This document shows positions 1 to 9,428 of a DNA stretch of 64,000 bases, piece by piece; within the stretch, counting starts at the first letter, position 1; every line of letters begins with the position of its first letter. This stretch comes from Sphingomonas hylomeconis (GTDB taxonomy: Bacteria; Pseudomonadota; Alphaproteobacteria; Sphingomonadales; Sphingomonadaceae), in the NCBI RefSeq assembly GCF_025370105.1, contig NZ_JANQBK010000001.1, positions 1 to 64,000 on the forward strand. Reading direction: 5' to 3'. A program made the translations under genes and the position numbers. Below the pieces are notes generated by a model. It did no database searches and was not told the origin of the DNA. It saw only the letters and a program-made list of their open reading frames with translations.

Positions 1-2
1 CC

Positions 3-509
3 TCGCCGCGCGCGCGGCTCGAGCTCAGCGTGCGGGCGATGCGCGCCGGCACCAATCTCACCAGCGCCGCGGTCGATTACGAGGTCGATATCCGCAACAG
101 CGGCGATGCCGCCGCGCTCGGCATCCGGCTGGACCTGCGGCTGCTCAGCGCGAGCGCGGATCAGGATGCGATCCTCACCGCGCTCTATGCCGCGCAGATC
201 GAGCGTCCGGCGGTCGCGCCGTTCGACATTCCCCCCGGCGAGCAAGTCTCGCTCGGCGGAATGGCGATGCTGCCCAACGAGGCGATCAGCGTGATGGCGC
301 TGCAGGGGCGCGGCTTCTTCGTGCCCTTGCTTTCGCTCAATCTCGTCTATGGCTGGGGCACCGCCGCGCGCGGCCAGACCGCCAGCGCCTATATCATCGG
401 CATCGAGCGCGGCGGCGCGGCGAAGATGGCGCCGTTCCGGCTCGACACCGGCCCGCGCATGTTCGATCAGGTCGGGATACGGCGGCACACACTGACAATC
501 GACCGCTAA
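3..509 (+). CDS. Unknown protein, 5' truncated by window edge
   Basis: An open frame runs in from the left edge (first complete codon at base 3) and ends at the TAA at 507-509. The visible 168 residues read as alternating beta-strand-like segments with no recognisable catalytic motif, signal peptide or membrane segment; the start lies outside the window. A GTG at 30 is in frame, but the sequence before it is coding-like, so it is probably internal. The stop lies 19 bases before the next start (529), so the two may share a transcript. I do not recognise the family. Confidence 0.6.
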   Translation, partial: SPRARLELSVRAMRAGTNLTSAAVDYEVDIRNSGDAAALGIRLDLRLLSASADQDAILTALYAAQIERPAVAPFDIPPGEQVSLGGMAMLPNEAISVMALQGRGFFVPLLSLNLVYGWGTAARGQTASAYIIGIERGGAAKMAPFRLDTGPRMFDQVGIRRHTLTIDR

Positions 510-528
510 CGCCCTGGAGTTGCCTGAC

Positions 529-2478
529 ATGACGAAGACGTCCATCACCGCGCCGCGCGCTTTGCTTGCCGCGCTGCTTGCCGGCACGATGCTCACCGCC
601 TCGGCGGTCGCGCAGCAGGCGCCGGCCCCCGCCGGCGACATCCCGGCCAAGTTCACCCCGCCGACCGCCGCCAACGATTACGAGCGCCGCGAATTCATGG
701 TGCCGATGCGCGACGGCACCAAGCTGTTCACCGTGATCGTCGTCGCCAAGGGCGCGAAGAACGCGCCGATCGTGCTGACGCGCACGCCGTACGACGCGGG
801 CAGCCGCGCCCGGCGGCAGGACAGTTCCAGCATGCTCTCGACGCTGCCGCTGGCCGACGAGATGTTTGTGAAGGGCGGTTATATCCGCGTCTATCAGGAC
901 ATCCGCGGCAAATACGGCTCGGAGGGCGATTATGTCGTCACCCGCCCGGTGATCGGCCCGCTCAACCCGACCAAGGTCGATCACGTCACCGATGCGTACG
1001 ACACGATCGACTGGCTGGTGAACAAGGCCAATCTGCCCGAGAGCAACGGCCGCGTCGGCATGATCGGCTCGTCCTACGAGGGCTTCACCGTCGCCATGGC
1101 GCTGCTCGCGCCGCATCCTGCGCTGAAAGTCGCGGCGCCGGAAAGCCCGATGATCGACGGCTGGATGGGCGACGACTGGTTCCATTACGGCGCGTTCCGC
1201 CTTGCCAACATCGCCTGGCTGGGCAGCCAGACCGGCTATAAGGGCCCGGGCAAGGCGCCGCCGAGCGGCGGCTATGACGATTACGACAATTTCCGCGACA
1301 TCGGCTCGGCCGGCGCCTGGGCGGAGAAGTCCGGCTATGCGCAGCTGCCCTATTGGCAGCGCATGGTCGCGCACCCGTCCTATGACGGCTTCTGGCAGGG
1401 CCAGGCGCTCGACAAACTGCTCGCCGCCAACCCGTCCAACGTGCCGACGATCTGGGAACAGGGCCTGTGGGACCAGGAGGACATGTACGGCGCGATCACC
1501 GCGTGGGAAGCGCTCAAGGCAAAGGGCAAGACCGGCAACAACTTCCTCGTCATGGGCCCGTGGCGCCACAGCCAGATCAACCGCGAAGGCCGCAGCCTCG
1601 GCCCGTTCCAGTGGGACGGCGATACCGCGCAGCAGTTCCGCGAGCAGATGGTGCTGCCGCTGTTCAATCAATATCTGAAGGACGGCCCGGCGGTGACGCT
1701 CCCCGCCGCGACGATCTACAATACCGGTGAGAACCATTGGGACCGGTTCGCGACCTGGCCACTGGCATGCGAGCAGGGCTGCGCGGCGCCGCTCAAGCCG
1801 ATCTATCTCCAGGCCAGCGGCGGCCTCGGCTTCGACAAGGCCGGGGCAGGGGGCGACAGCTATGTCTCCGATCCCGCCAAGCCCGTCCCGCATCTGCCGC
1901 GCCCGGTCAATTTCGGCGACGGCCGCTGGGGCGACTGGCTGGTCAGCGACCAGCGCGGCGTCGACGGCCGGCCCGACGTGATGACCTATGAAACGCCGGT
2001 ATTGCGCGAGGCCGTTCGCGTCTCCGGCGCGCCGATCGCCGACATCTTCGCCCGCACCACCGGCACCGACGGCGATTTCGTCGTCAAGGTGATCGACGTC
2101 TATCCCGACGAGATCGCCAGCGACGCCAAGATGGGCGGCTATCAGCTGCCGATCAGCCAGGACATCTTCCGCGGCCGCTACCGCGACAGTTTCGCGAAGC
2201 CGACGGCGATCCCGGCGAACAAGGTGCAGCGCTACAAATTCCGCCTGCCGACGGTGAACCACGTGTTCCAGCCCGGCCACCGCATCATGATCCAGGTCCA
2301 GTCCTCGCAATTCCCGCTCTACGATCGCAACCCACAGAAGTTCGTCTCCAACATCTTCCTCGCCAAGAAGAGCGATTACCAGAAGGCGACGGTGACGATC
2401 GAACGCGGCGGCGCGGCAGCAAGCGCGGTGTGGCTGCCGGTGGTGGCGCTCGATCAGTCGGCGGCCATGGCGAAATGA
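529..2478 (+). CDS. Alpha-amino acid ester hydrolase (CocE/NonD family, secreted)
   Basis: A 649-residue alpha/beta hydrolase of the X-Pro dipeptidyl peptidase/CocE superfamily. The N-terminus (about residues 1-28) is a Sec signal peptide ending in A-V-A-Q. The nucleophile is S182 in GSSYEG, the acid is D315 in WDQEDM and the base is H347 in GPWRHS. In characterised alpha-amino acid ester hydrolases the acidic residues just after the catalytic Asp (here E317 and D318), with an earlier Asp (in the DGWMGDDW stretch), bind the substrate alpha-amino group. That cluster is present, which favours this activity (beta-lactam or amino-acid ester acyl transfer/hydrolysis) over a generic esterase. The start is the ATG at 529, preceded by CTGGAG; an in-frame TTG at 520 is less likely. 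Substrate in vivo is unknown. Confidence 0.85.
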   Translation: MTKTSITAPRALLAALLAGTMLTASAVAQQAPAPAGDIPAKFTPPTAANDYERREFMVPMRDGTKLFTVIVVAKGAKNAPIVLTRTPYDAGSRARRQDSSSMLSTLPLADEMFVKGGYIRVYQDIRGKYGSEGDYVVTRPVIGPLNPTKVDHVTDAYDTIDWLVNKANLPESNGRVGMIGSSYEGFTVAMALLAPHPALKVAAPESPMIDGWMGDDWFHYGAFRLANIAWLGSQTGYKGPGKAPPSGGYDDYDNFRDIGSAGAWAEKSGYAQLPYWQRMVAHPSYDGFWQGQALDKLLAANPSNVPTIWEQGLWDQEDMYGAITAWEALKAKGKTGNNFLVMGPWRHSQINREGRSLGPFQWDGDTAQQFREQMVLPLFNQYLKDGPAVTLPAATIYNTGENHWDRFATWPLACEQGCAAPLKPIYLQASGGLGFDKAGAGGDSYVSDPAKPVPHLPRPVNFGDGRWGDWLVSDQRGVDGRPDVMTYETPVLREAVRVSGAPIADIFARTTGTDGDFVVKVIDVYPDEIASDAKMGGYQLPISQDIFRGRYRDSFAKPTAIPANKVQRYKFRLPTVNHVFQPGHRIMIQVQSSQFPLYDRNPQKFVSNIFLAKKSDYQKATVTIERGGAAASAVWLPVVALDQSAAMAK

Positions 2479-2492
2479 CCCTGCCGGCCGCG

Positions 2493-2517
2493 CCGCCCGC
2501 GTGATTTGCGCGGGCGG
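2493..2517 (+). terminator. GC-rich stem-loop after the ester hydrolase gene
   Basis: A perfect 9-bp inverted repeat (CCGCCCGCG, 2493-2501; CGCGGGCGG, 2509-2517) with a 7-base loop lies just behind the stop at 2478. A short TTT follows at 2522-2524. It is a plausible intrinsic terminator separating the hydrolase from rplK, although the T-tract is weak. Confidence 0.55.
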
Positions 2518-2659
2518 GCGGTTTGCGCTATGCGCGCCCCCTTCCAACGAGACATCGGTGGATTCGCGCGGGAGGCGCCCTTTCGAGGGCGTCGCTGGAA
2601 CCGCTAAACTTGAACCGGCCGGGCGTTCGCGCGCGGCCCCTATAGAGTGAGACAGCCAC

Positions 2660-3091
2660 ATGGCTAAAAAGATTACCGGCTATATCAAGCTGCAGGTTCC
2701 TGCAGGCAAGGCCAACCCCTCCCCGCCGATCGGCCCTGCGCTGGGTCAGCGCGGCGTCAACATCATGGAATTCTGCAAGGCGTTCAACGCCTCGACGGGC
2801 GATCAGGAAGCCGGCACGCCGCTGCCGACCGTGATCACCGTCTATGCCGATCGTTCGTTCTCGTTCGAGACCAAGACGCCGCCGGCATCGTACCTGATCA
2901 AGAAGGCCGCCGGCATCAAGTCGGGCTCGAAGGAGCCGGGCAAGGTTTCGGGTGGCAAGATCACGCGTACGCAGCTGGGCGAGATCGCGACCGCCAAGAT
3001 GAAGGATCTGAACGCCAACGATCTGGTCGCTGCGACCAAGATCATCGAAGGCAGCGCGCGGGCCATGGGCCTCGACGTGGTGGAGGGCTAA
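2660..3091 (+). CDS. rplK: 50S ribosomal protein L11
   Basis: A 143-residue protein with the L11 N-terminal lysine/proline-rich segment ([20 protein letters not shown]), the NIMEFCK region and the C-terminal rRNA-binding domain. L11 binds 23S rRNA at the GTPase-associated centre with L10 and L12 and is needed for stringent-factor sensing. The length is normal for bacteria. It is followed after 4 bases by rplA, the usual L11-L1 pair. Unlike the common arrangement, secE-nusG is not upstream and rplJL is not directly downstream; both lie elsewhere in this window. Confidence 0.98.
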   Translation: MAKKITGYIKLQVPAGKANPSPPIGPALGQRGVNIMEFCKAFNASTGDQEAGTPLPTVITVYADRSFSFETKTPPASYLIKKAAGIKSGSKEPGKVSGGKITRTQLGEIATAKMKDLNANDLVAATKIIEGSARAMGLDVVEG

Positions 3092-3095
3092 GCAC

Positions 3096-3788
3096 ATGGC
3101 ATTCAAGAGCAAGAAGCAGAAGGCTGTCACGATCGATCGTGAGAAGCTGCACGGCATCGACGAAGCGATCGCGCTGGCCAAGTCGGGTGCGACCTCGAAG
3201 TTCGACGAGACGATCGAAGTCGCACTGAACCTCGGCGTCGATCCGCGTCACGCCGATCAGATGGTCCGCGGCGTCGTCACGCTGCCCAAGGGCACCGGCA
3301 AGACGGTCCGCGTCGGCGTGTTCGCCAAGGGTGCCAAGGCTGACGAAGCCCGCGCCGCCGGCGCCGACGTCGTCGGTGCGGAAGACCTGATGGAGCTCGT
3401 CCAGGGCGGCACGATCGATTTCGATCGCTGCATCGCGACCCCGGACATGATGGGCATCGTCGGTCGCCTGGGCAAGATCCTGGGCCCCAAGGGCATGATG
3501 CCGAACCCCAAGCTCGGCACCGTGACGATGAACGTCGGCGCGGCGGTCGAAGCGGCCAAGGGCGGCCAGATCGAATATCGCGTCGAAAAGGCCGGTATCA
3601 TCCATTCGGGCATCGGCAAGGCCAGCTTCCCGGCGGAAGACCTGCGCGCGAACTTCGACGCGTTGGTCGATGCGGTCGTCAAGGCCAAGCCATCGGGCGC
3701 CAAGGGCAAATATGTCCAGAAGGTCGCCGTGAGCTCGACGATGGGCGTCGGGATCAAGGTTGACGTGGCGGGCGTCGTCGCGGCCTGA
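3096..3788 (+). CDS. rplA: 50S ribosomal protein L1
   Basis: A 230-residue protein with the L1 signature around [14 protein letters not shown] and the typical two-domain length. L1 forms the mobile stalk that handles E-site tRNA and, in many bacteria, represses the L11-L1 mRNA by mimicking its rRNA site. It starts 4 bases after the rplK stop and ends before a strong terminator (3815-3847), so rplK-rplA is a self-contained bicistronic operon here. Confidence 0.98.
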   Translation: MAFKSKKQKAVTIDREKLHGIDEAIALAKSGATSKFDETIEVALNLGVDPRHADQMVRGVVTLPKGTGKTVRVGVFAKGAKADEARAAGADVVGAEDLMELVQGGTIDFDRCIATPDMMGIVGRLGKILGPKGMMPNPKLGTVTMNVGAAVEAAKGGQIEYRVEKAGIIHSGIGKASFPAEDLRANFDALVDAVVKAKPSGAKGKYVQKVAVSSTMGVGIKVDVAGVVAA

Positions 3789-3814
3789 TCGCCGACGATC
3801 TCGAACCGACGAAC

Positions 3815-3847
3815 GGGGTCGCAAGCGTCATGCTTGCGGCCCCTTTT
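3815..3847 (+). terminator. Intrinsic terminator of rplK-rplA
   Basis: A 12-bp stem (3815-3826 with 3832-3843, one G:T wobble) and 5-base loop are followed by TTTT at 3844-3847. It lies 27 bases after the rplA stop. The convergent AraC gene ends just beyond it at 3852. Confidence 0.9.
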
Positions 3848-3851
3848 CGTG

Positions 3852-4877
3852 TCAGCCGGGCTTGGCCGCGCCGATATCGTGCAGCACCTGCGTGGCGGCA
3901 CCCAGCACCGCGGCGCGCGCGCGCAGCGAGGCGTCGAGGAACGGCGTGTTGAGGCTGAGGAAGCGGCGCGGCGTCATGCCGAGGAACGTGTTGGCGTCGC
4001 GCAGGAAATGCGGCACGTCGAAATAGCTCTTGTCGAGCCGGGCATAGTCGATCGTCTTGTCGGTGCGGGCGATCTGCAGGAACGAGCGCAGGAAGCGCGC
4101 GCGCCGCAGCAGCAATTTGGGCGGAAAGCCGAAATGGCGCACCGCCAGCCGGCGCAGCGCATGCGGCTCGATCCCCAGCTCGGCGGCGGCCTGCGCGATC
4201 TCCGTCGTCCCCTCGCGGGCGATCATCACCATCAACTGGCGGATCAGCGGCGCGTCGCGGTGGGTGACATCGCGCTGCATCAGCCCGAGCTGCGCGCGCA
4301 GCAACGCATCGAGCACCGGCGCGACTTGCCCCTCGCGATCCGAACGATACAGCGCATCGCGCAGGCGCAGCGCGAAACTGCCCGGCAGCGCCGTCGCCAA
4401 CGGCACGACCCGGTCGCGATAGGTTGCCGCCGGCGGATTGAACAACCGGCTCCAGCCGAGCGCGCTCACCCCGAAGCCGACGAGGATGCCGCCATTGGTG
4501 GTCGCCTTCAGCGCGTGCGAGGTCGGGCCGAACAGGCTGACCTCCGGCACCGGATCGAACGTGCGCCGTGCCATCGACACCGAAAAGGGCGCCGCGTCGA
4601 TCGCGATGCGCACATTGGCGGTGCCGGGCAGGAACCAGTCGACCTGCCCGACATGCCGGTGATCGGCGCTATAGACATGATAGCCGGTGATATAGTCGGC
4701 GAGATCGGCGGCGGGCTGATCGTAGCGGATGGCCATGCCGGGCGGCATGGCAAAGGTCGCCGGCACCACGCCCGGGCTGTTCGTGCCGCCGACGATCTGC
4801 GTCGGCCCGATGACGGCGCCGCGGTCTCCCGCGGACGTGCCGTCGCTGGATGCTGAATCACCGAATACGCGCGCCAC
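3852..4877 (-). CDS. AraC-family transcriptional regulator
   Basis: A 341-residue protein. The N-terminal two thirds resemble a ligand-sensing domain (DYITGYHVYSADHRHVGQVD region). The C-terminal third (about 225-325) has two helix-turn-helix units, with the second-helix pattern FDVPHFLRDANTFLGMTPRRF typical of AraC/XylS proteins. It probably controls nearby or its own promoter; the 410-base gap upstream of it separates it from phoX. The effector cannot be read from sequence. It converges on rplA. Confidence 0.85.
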   Translation of the reverse strand: MARVFGDSASSDGTSAGDRGAVIGPTQIVGGTNSPGVVPATFAMPPGMAIRYDQPAADLADYITGYHVYSADHRHVGQVDWFLPGTANVRIAIDAAPFSVSMARRTFDPVPEVSLFGPTSHALKATTNGGILVGFGVSALGWSRLFNPPAATYRDRVVPLATALPGSFALRLRDALYRSDREGQVAPVLDALLRAQLGLMQRDVTHRDAPLIRQLMVMIAREGTTEIAQAAAELGIEPHALRRLAVRHFGFPPKLLLRRARFLRSFLQIARTDKTIDYARLDKSYFDVPHFLRDANTFLGMTPRRFLSLNTPFLDASLRARAAVLGAATQVLHDIGAAKPG

Positions 4878-5288
4878 ACCGACCCTTTGTTTTTCTGTCC
4901 CGCCTGGCCCGATCCCGCGCTCGGATCGGTCCGTTCCGGTCTTTTAGCGCGCTACACGCACTTTTGGTAAGATGCAGGTGAAATTTTGCACGAAATCCGT
5001 TTTAAATTGCATGCCGAACCCGGTCGAATCCGCGCGCGGTACATGATGTCCGTAAGGACAATGCCGCGCCGGTGATGGGGCCGTGCCTTTGTCAGGGAGA
5101 ATTATCGCCGACCGCCGCCCGCGCGGGGTGAGTCGCGCGATGCGATCGTCGCGGCCGCGCCTGGCTGGCCGCGCCTGGGCCTGCGCTATTGCCCGTCATT
5201 GCTGCGCCGCGCCGCGCCGGCCCACCGCGCGGCCGCAGACAGCAACGGCCGGGATCGCGCCCGGCCCCGCAGCGGTCCGTCGACAGGA
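4878..5288. other. Intergenic region between the araC-type gene and phoX, no gene seen
   Basis: No convincing gene. The part next to the AraC start (about 4950-5030) is distinctly AT-richer and probably holds its promoter. A 7-bp GGCCGGG/CCCGGCC hairpin with a 6-base loop (5247-5266) lies just downstream of phoX on the minus strand. It could act as a terminator but has no T-tract. The longer open frames reading through here on both strands have no protein-like features. Confidence 0.5.
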
Positions 5289-7772
5289 TCAGAGGCCGAC
5301 GACGCCGCCATCGTCCTTGGTGATCACCACCGTCGCCGAGCGCGGGCGCGAGGGCGAGGCGGGGGTGCCGGCCTGGCTGGCCGGCCAGCTGCTGCTGATC
5401 GCCGCGGCATTGCCGCCTTCGCCCGGATGCTGGATGTTGACGAATACCGACTTGCCGTCCGGGGTCGAGAAGATGCCGGTGATCTCGCACTGCTTTGGCC
5501 CGACCAGGAAGCGGCGCAGCGCCGTGCCCGGTGCCTTGCCGATGCGCGTCGCCTGCGTGCCGGTAGCCCCACCGATCGTGTTGGTGATCGTCTTGGTCGC
5601 GCCGTCGTCGACCACGCCCGGGATCGCCGCGAGCATCATGCAGTTGGTCACGTCGGTATAGGCGCCGTCGTCGGTCTGGATCCACATCAGCGGCGTTGCC
5701 GTGCCGGTGATGTTGCTCGGCAGGCCGAACCACAGGCCGTCGGGCGAGGAGAAATCGTTGGTCGCGTCCAGCCCGGACAGGTTGATGTTGGCGGCATCCA
5801 GATCGCTGCCGGCACCAAAGGCGTAGATGTCCCACTTGAAGCTCAACGCTTCGGACGTGTCGCCGGTCTCGCGCAGGCGGATGACGTGGCCGTTGGCGTT
5901 GCCGTTGGAGGCGCCGCCGCTGGTCTTGGGATCGCTATAGGCGCGCGGGTTGGCCGCGTCGGTATTGGCCACGGTGCGCGAGCTGTTGTTGGTCAGCGTC
6001 AGATACATCTCGCCGGTGGCGGGATTGACCGCGGTCCATTCCGGACGATCCATCTTGGTCGCGCCGAGCACGTCGGCGGCGAGCCGCGTGTTGATCAGCA
6101 CGTCGGCCTGATCGGCGAAGGGATAGACCGTGCTGGCGGCGGTCAGGCCGCCCTGGCCGAATACCAGCGGCAGCCAGGTGCCGCTGCCATCGGCGGCGAG
6201 CTTGGCGACGTAGAGGATGCCGGCGTCGAGATATTTGTCGCCCATCGCCAGGCGATCGGCGTTGCTGGCATCGGCCGCGGCCCATTTGGCGGTCGAGACG
6301 AACTTGTAGAGATATTCGTTCTGCGCATCGTCGCCCATGTAGAAGGCCGGCGACACGCCGACGACGGTGCGGCCGATGACGCAGCCTTCATGGTTCATGC
6401 GGCCGAGCGCTGTGCGCTTGCGCGGCACCGACGTGGCGTTGAACGGATCGATCTCGACCACCCAGCCATATTGGAACACCTCGTGGCGGAAATCCGCCGT
6501 GCCGTCGGCGGCGAGGCCGGCCTTGGCGGTGACGTTCCAGCGCGAGTAGACCGTGCTGCTGGCATCCGCGGCGACGACGGTCGACCAACCATTGTTGCCC
6601 GTGCCGCCCTCGGAGCGGCCATAGCGCGCCAGCGAGACATTCTCCTTGGCCGCGCCGGCCGCGGTGCGCACCGCGGCATCGCCGCTATCGCGGCGGAAAT
6701 AGCCGACCCAATTCTCTTCGTTGGTGAGATAGGTGTTCCACGGCATGGTGCCGTTGGCGCAATTGTTGATCGTGCCGCGGCCGGTGGTCCCGTCCTTCGA
6801 ATAGACCGTCTTGAGCAGCGCATGGCCCTTGGCCGGGCCGCTGAACGCCATCGGCGTCATCGGCGTGATGCGGCGGTTGAGCGCGCCGGTCTGCAGATAG
6901 CTCCAGGCGCCGCCGGTGCGGTTGATCTCGACCACCGAAACGCCGTGGCATTCGATTTCCTTGAGCGCTTCGGCCTCCGGGCGAACCCCGCCGACCGCAG
7001 TCGCGCCGGCCGTGTGCAGATACGGCACGGTGATGTTCTCGTGGTTCATCACCAGCACGCCGCGCGTATTGTTGGTCGGATCGGGCGCGGTGCCGGTGGC
7101 GGCGAGCCCGAAATAGCTCATGCCGTCATGATGGTCGCCGGCGCGCTTGGAGAATTCGGTGTCGCTGCCGTCATTCTTGTACGCGGCGACGCCCGCGGCG
7201 ATCGGATCGCCGAGCCGGTACAGCACCGTGGCGGTATAGCCGGCGGGCACGGTGACCACGTCGTTGAGGTTCTTGGCGACGGCGGTGAAGCCGAGCACCG
7301 CCGCGCTGATCGTCACGGTCGTGTCCGCCGTGCTCGGCGTGCCGCTCAGGTTGGTGCCGGTGAAGCGGAACACCAGCGGCGTCGTGCTCGTCACGCTGGG
7401 CGCGACGAAGGTCGATACGGTCGGGCTCACCGTGGTCAGCGTGACGGGCGTGCCGCTGATCTGCGTCCAGCCGGAGCTCAGCGAATTGCCGGTCACCGAT
7501 CCGGTCAGCGTCACCTTCTGGCCCGACGTCGCCGTGCCGTTGGCGCCGGCGGTCACCGCGACGAGCGGCGCTTCGTCCGGGTCGCTCGACCCGCAGGCCG
7601 ACAGCATCGCGCCACCGAACACTGCGGTAGCCGCCGCCGAAATGCCCCCCATCAGCGTCTGACGGCGCGAATAGCGCGACGCGATCAGATCGTTGAGGTG
7701 CGGATTGTCGGACCGATTGGTGTCGATATCGCCGTCGTCATAGGCGGCGATGGCACTGATCTGCTGCGTCAT
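5289..7772 (-). CDS. phoX: PhoX-family phosphatase (DUF839), Tat-exported lipoprotein with inserted Ig-like domain
   Basis: An 827-residue protein. Residues 35-40 (SRRQTL) are a twin-arginine motif followed by a hydrophobic stretch and a lipobox-like LSAC with Cys60, so it is probably exported folded by Tat and lipid-anchored. Residues about 68-160 form a Thr/Ser/Val-rich, Ig/PKD-like domain that precedes the catalytic part. The PhoX core begins near 165, with GDHHDGMSYFG (about 212-222) and NTRGVLVMNHEN (about 235-246) corresponding to the region that supplies Ca/Fe ligands in PhoX. PhoX enzymes release phosphate from phosphomonoesters; expression is usually phosphate-controlled, but I could not identify a Pho box. 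The start is the ATG at 7772. Confidence 0.87.
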   Translation of the reverse strand: MTQQISAIAAYDDGDIDTNRSDNPHLNDLIASRYSRRQTLMGGISAAATAVFGGAMLSACGSSDPDEAPLVAVTAGANGTATSGQKVTLTGSVTGNSLSSGWTQISGTPVTLTTVSPTVSTFVAPSVTSTTPLVFRFTGTNLSGTPSTADTTVTISAAVLGFTAVAKNLNDVVTVPAGYTATVLYRLGDPIAAGVAAYKNDGSDTEFSKRAGDHHDGMSYFGLAATGTAPDPTNNTRGVLVMNHENITVPYLHTAGATAVGGVRPEAEALKEIECHGVSVVEINRTGGAWSYLQTGALNRRITPMTPMAFSGPAKGHALLKTVYSKDGTTGRGTINNCANGTMPWNTYLTNEENWVGYFRRDSGDAAVRTAAGAAKENVSLARYGRSEGGTGNNGWSTVVAADASSTVYSRWNVTAKAGLAADGTADFRHEVFQYGWVVEIDPFNATSVPRKRTALGRMNHEGCVIGRTVVGVSPAFYMGDDAQNEYLYKFVSTAKWAAADASNADRLAMGDKYLDAGILYVAKLAADGSGTWLPLVFGQGGLTAASTVYPFADQADVLINTRLAADVLGATKMDRPEWTAVNPATGEMYLTLTNNSSRTVANTDAANPRAYSDPKTSGGASNGNANGHVIRLRETGDTSEALSFKWDIYAFGAGSDLDAANINLSGLDATNDFSSPDGLWFGLPSNITGTATPLMWIQTDDGAYTDVTNCMMLAAIPGVVDDGATKTITNTIGGATGTQATRIGKAPGTALRRFLVGPKQCEITGIFSTPDGKSVFVNIQHPGEGGNAAAISSSWPASQAGTPASPSRPRSATVVITKDDGGVVGL

Positions 7773-8245
7773 GGTGGAACCCCCGGATAGAAGGCCTGAG
7801 CGGCCGTCGCGTTGCTAGTGCGGGCGGAAACTGACACGCCCGCGTCGGCGCCGCGTCTTGCGCGCGTCAATCGCGTGACGGGTTTGTGACGGCGGCGGCG
7901 CTGGCGGCCGGCGATTTGACTTTGCCCGGCATTCCGCTAACAGGCGCGCTCTCTCGTTTGCCGGTTCGCCGGGATTCGAGAACCGTCCGAGACAGCAGGT
8001 GGTGGGGATTTGCCCCGTCTTAATGTCCTGCCTAGACGGGGAATGGATTTTCCGCTCGGCGTGCCCCGCACGTTGACGGTCTGCTTGCCGCCTGCGGCCG
8101 AGTATCCCCATGCCCCTATCGACGGACAACCCGGAAGCGCGGGGTGTTCCCACGCGTCCGGTTTTAACCGGCCCTGCGGCGCGAGCTTCGGGGTCAGACG
8201 GGTTTCATCGCTTAGCGGCGATGCGGCCCTAACGTGGAGAATGGC
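7773..8245 (+). promoter_or_regulatory. phoX upstream region and rplJL leader
   Basis: A 473-base gene-free stretch between divergent phoX and rplJ. It contains a perfect 8-bp inverted repeat CCCCGTCT/AGACGGGG (8013-8020 and 8034-8041, 13-base loop) and a short CCGGTT/AACCGG palindrome (8158-8171). A long structured leader ahead of rplJ is where L10 (or L10-L12) autogenously represses translation in bacteria, so these structures are candidates for that element; this is inference. The rplJ ribosome binding site GGAGA is at 8236-8240. Confidence 0.5.
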
Positions 8246-8761
8246 ATGGATCGCGCTCAAAAGACCGAGCTCGTTGCCGAGCTGAACCGCAACTTTGCCG
8301 AAGTCGGCGTGGTCGTCGTGACCCGCAACCTCGGCATGACCGTTTCGCAGTCGACCAAACTGCGCAACGCGATGCGTGATGCCGGCGCGACCTACAAGGT
8401 CTCGAAGAACAAGCTTGCCAAGATCGCATTGGAAGGCACCGAATACGGTTCGCTGAGCGACATGCTCACCGGGCCCGTAGGCCTTGCCAGCTCGATCGAT
8501 CCCGTCGCGGCCGCCAAGGTGGTGGTCGATTTCGCGAAGACGAACGACAAGTTCGAAATCGTCGGCGGGGCGATGGGTGCGACTGCCCTCGACGTAGAAG
8601 GCGTGAAGGCGCTCGCAACGCTGCCGTCGCTGGATGAACTGCGTGCCAAGATCGTCGGCCTCATCGTGGCACCTGCCACGAAGATCGCCACGATCACGCA
8701 GGCTCCGGCAGCGCAGCTCGCGCGCGTGCTGTCCGCCTATGCGGAGAAGGAAGCAGCCTGA
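8246..8761 (+). CDS. rplJ: 50S ribosomal protein L10
   Basis: A 171-residue protein with the L10 N-terminal rRNA-binding domain (residues 1-100, with the [12 protein letters not shown] segment) and a C-terminal helix that carries L12 dimers. The ATG at 8246 is chosen because GGAGA lies 5 bases upstream and family members start MDR-Q-K; the in-frame GTG at 8234 overlaps that site. It lies upstream of rplL with a 79-base gap. rpoB does not follow, so the L10-L12 pair is detached from the RNA polymerase genes. Confidence 0.97.
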   Translation: MDRAQKTELVAELNRNFAEVGVVVVTRNLGMTVSQSTKLRNAMRDAGATYKVSKNKLAKIALEGTEYGSLSDMLTGPVGLASSIDPVAAAKVVVDFAKTNDKFEIVGGAMGATALDVEGVKALATLPSLDELRAKIVGLIVAPATKIATITQAPAAQLARVLSAYAEKEAA

Positions 8762-8840
8762 GCTTTCGAGCTCAGGGCTTACTCGAGACTAATTCTAAAC
8801 TGAACCGATGGGGCAGCTGCCCCGATACTGGAGACTACAC

Positions 8841-9215
8841 ATGGCAGACCTGAACGCGCTGGTTGACAGCCTGAGCGAACTGACCGTCCTCGAAGCCGCT
8901 GAGCTGTCGAAGATGCTCGAAGAGAAGTGGGGCGTTTCGGCCGCAGCAGCGGTTGCAGCACCGGCAGCAGGCGGCGGCGCAGCCGCTCCGGCCGCAGAAG
9001 AGAAGACCGAATTCGACGTCATCCTGACGGGCGACGGCGGCAAGAAGATCAACGTCATCAAGGAAGTCCGTGCGATCACCGCGCTCGGCCTGACCGAAGC
9101 CAAGACGCTGGTCGAGTCCGCTCCGAAGGCCATCAAGGAAGGCATTTCGAAGGACGAAGCCGAGAAGATCAAGGCCCAGCTGGAAGCAGCCGGCGCCACG
9201 GTCGAAATCAAGTAA
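8841..9215 (+). CDS. rplL: 50S ribosomal protein L7/L12
   Basis: A 124-residue protein. The N-terminal dimerisation domain ([21 protein letters not shown]) is followed by an Ala/Gly hinge (about 43-55) and the C-terminal factor-binding domain ([19 protein letters not shown]). It recruits translational GTPases to the ribosome stalk. The ATG at 8841 is chosen over the GTG-like frame opening at 8808 because of homology and the GGAG upstream. Two hairpins follow it. Confidence 0.98.
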   Translation: MADLNALVDSLSELTVLEAAELSKMLEEKWGVSAAAAVAAPAAGGGAAAPAAEEKTEFDVILTGDGGKKINVIKEVRAITALGLTEAKTLVESAPKAIKEGISKDEAEKIKAQLEAAGATVEIK

Positions 9216-9221
9216 GCCGCA

Positions 9222-9262
9222 GCGGGAGAGACGAATTAGCTTGGGCTAATTCGCGCTCCCGC
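9222..9262 (+). terminator. Stem-loop directly after rplL
   Basis: A two-part stem: GCGGGAG (9222-9228) with CTCCCGC (9256-9262) outside and CGAATTAGC (9232-9240) with GCTAATTCG (9245-9253) inside, 4-base loop. There is no U-tract, so it may be an RNA 3'-end stabiliser or pause rather than a classic terminator. A second small hairpin, CATGGGC/GCCCATG, follows at 9298-9314. Confidence 0.6.
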
Positions 9263-9332
9263 AAGGCCGGCCGGCAGCCGCCAGGCTGTCCGACGTGCAT
9301 GGGCTTCGCCCATGCCGGCCCGCAGCGAAAGG

Positions 9333-9366
9333 AAAGGGCGGTCCCAGCAATGGGGCCGCCCTTTCT
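9333..9366 (+). terminator. Intrinsic terminator shared by rplJL and the convergent gene
   Basis: A 13-bp stem, AAAGGGCGGTCCC (9333-9345) with GGGGCCGCCCTTT (9352-9364), one wobble and a 6-base loop. A-rich and T-rich flanks make it usable from either strand, which suits its position between rplL and the convergent gene ending at 9429. Confidence 0.8.
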
Positions 9367-9428
9367 GCGTCCGGCGCCCGCACGCTACTGTTCGGTCTCA
9401 CGCCGCGGCAAGCGCCCGGCCGGGGCCG

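Noticed and set aside
394..2661. 755-codon minus-strand open frame
   Set aside because: It is antisense to the ester hydrolase gene, Arg/Ala/His-rich with no domain; a by-product of GC-rich codon use.
5199..7790. 863-codon plus-strand open frame
   Set aside because: Antisense to phoX, which has clear export and catalytic motifs; composition is that of a shadow frame.
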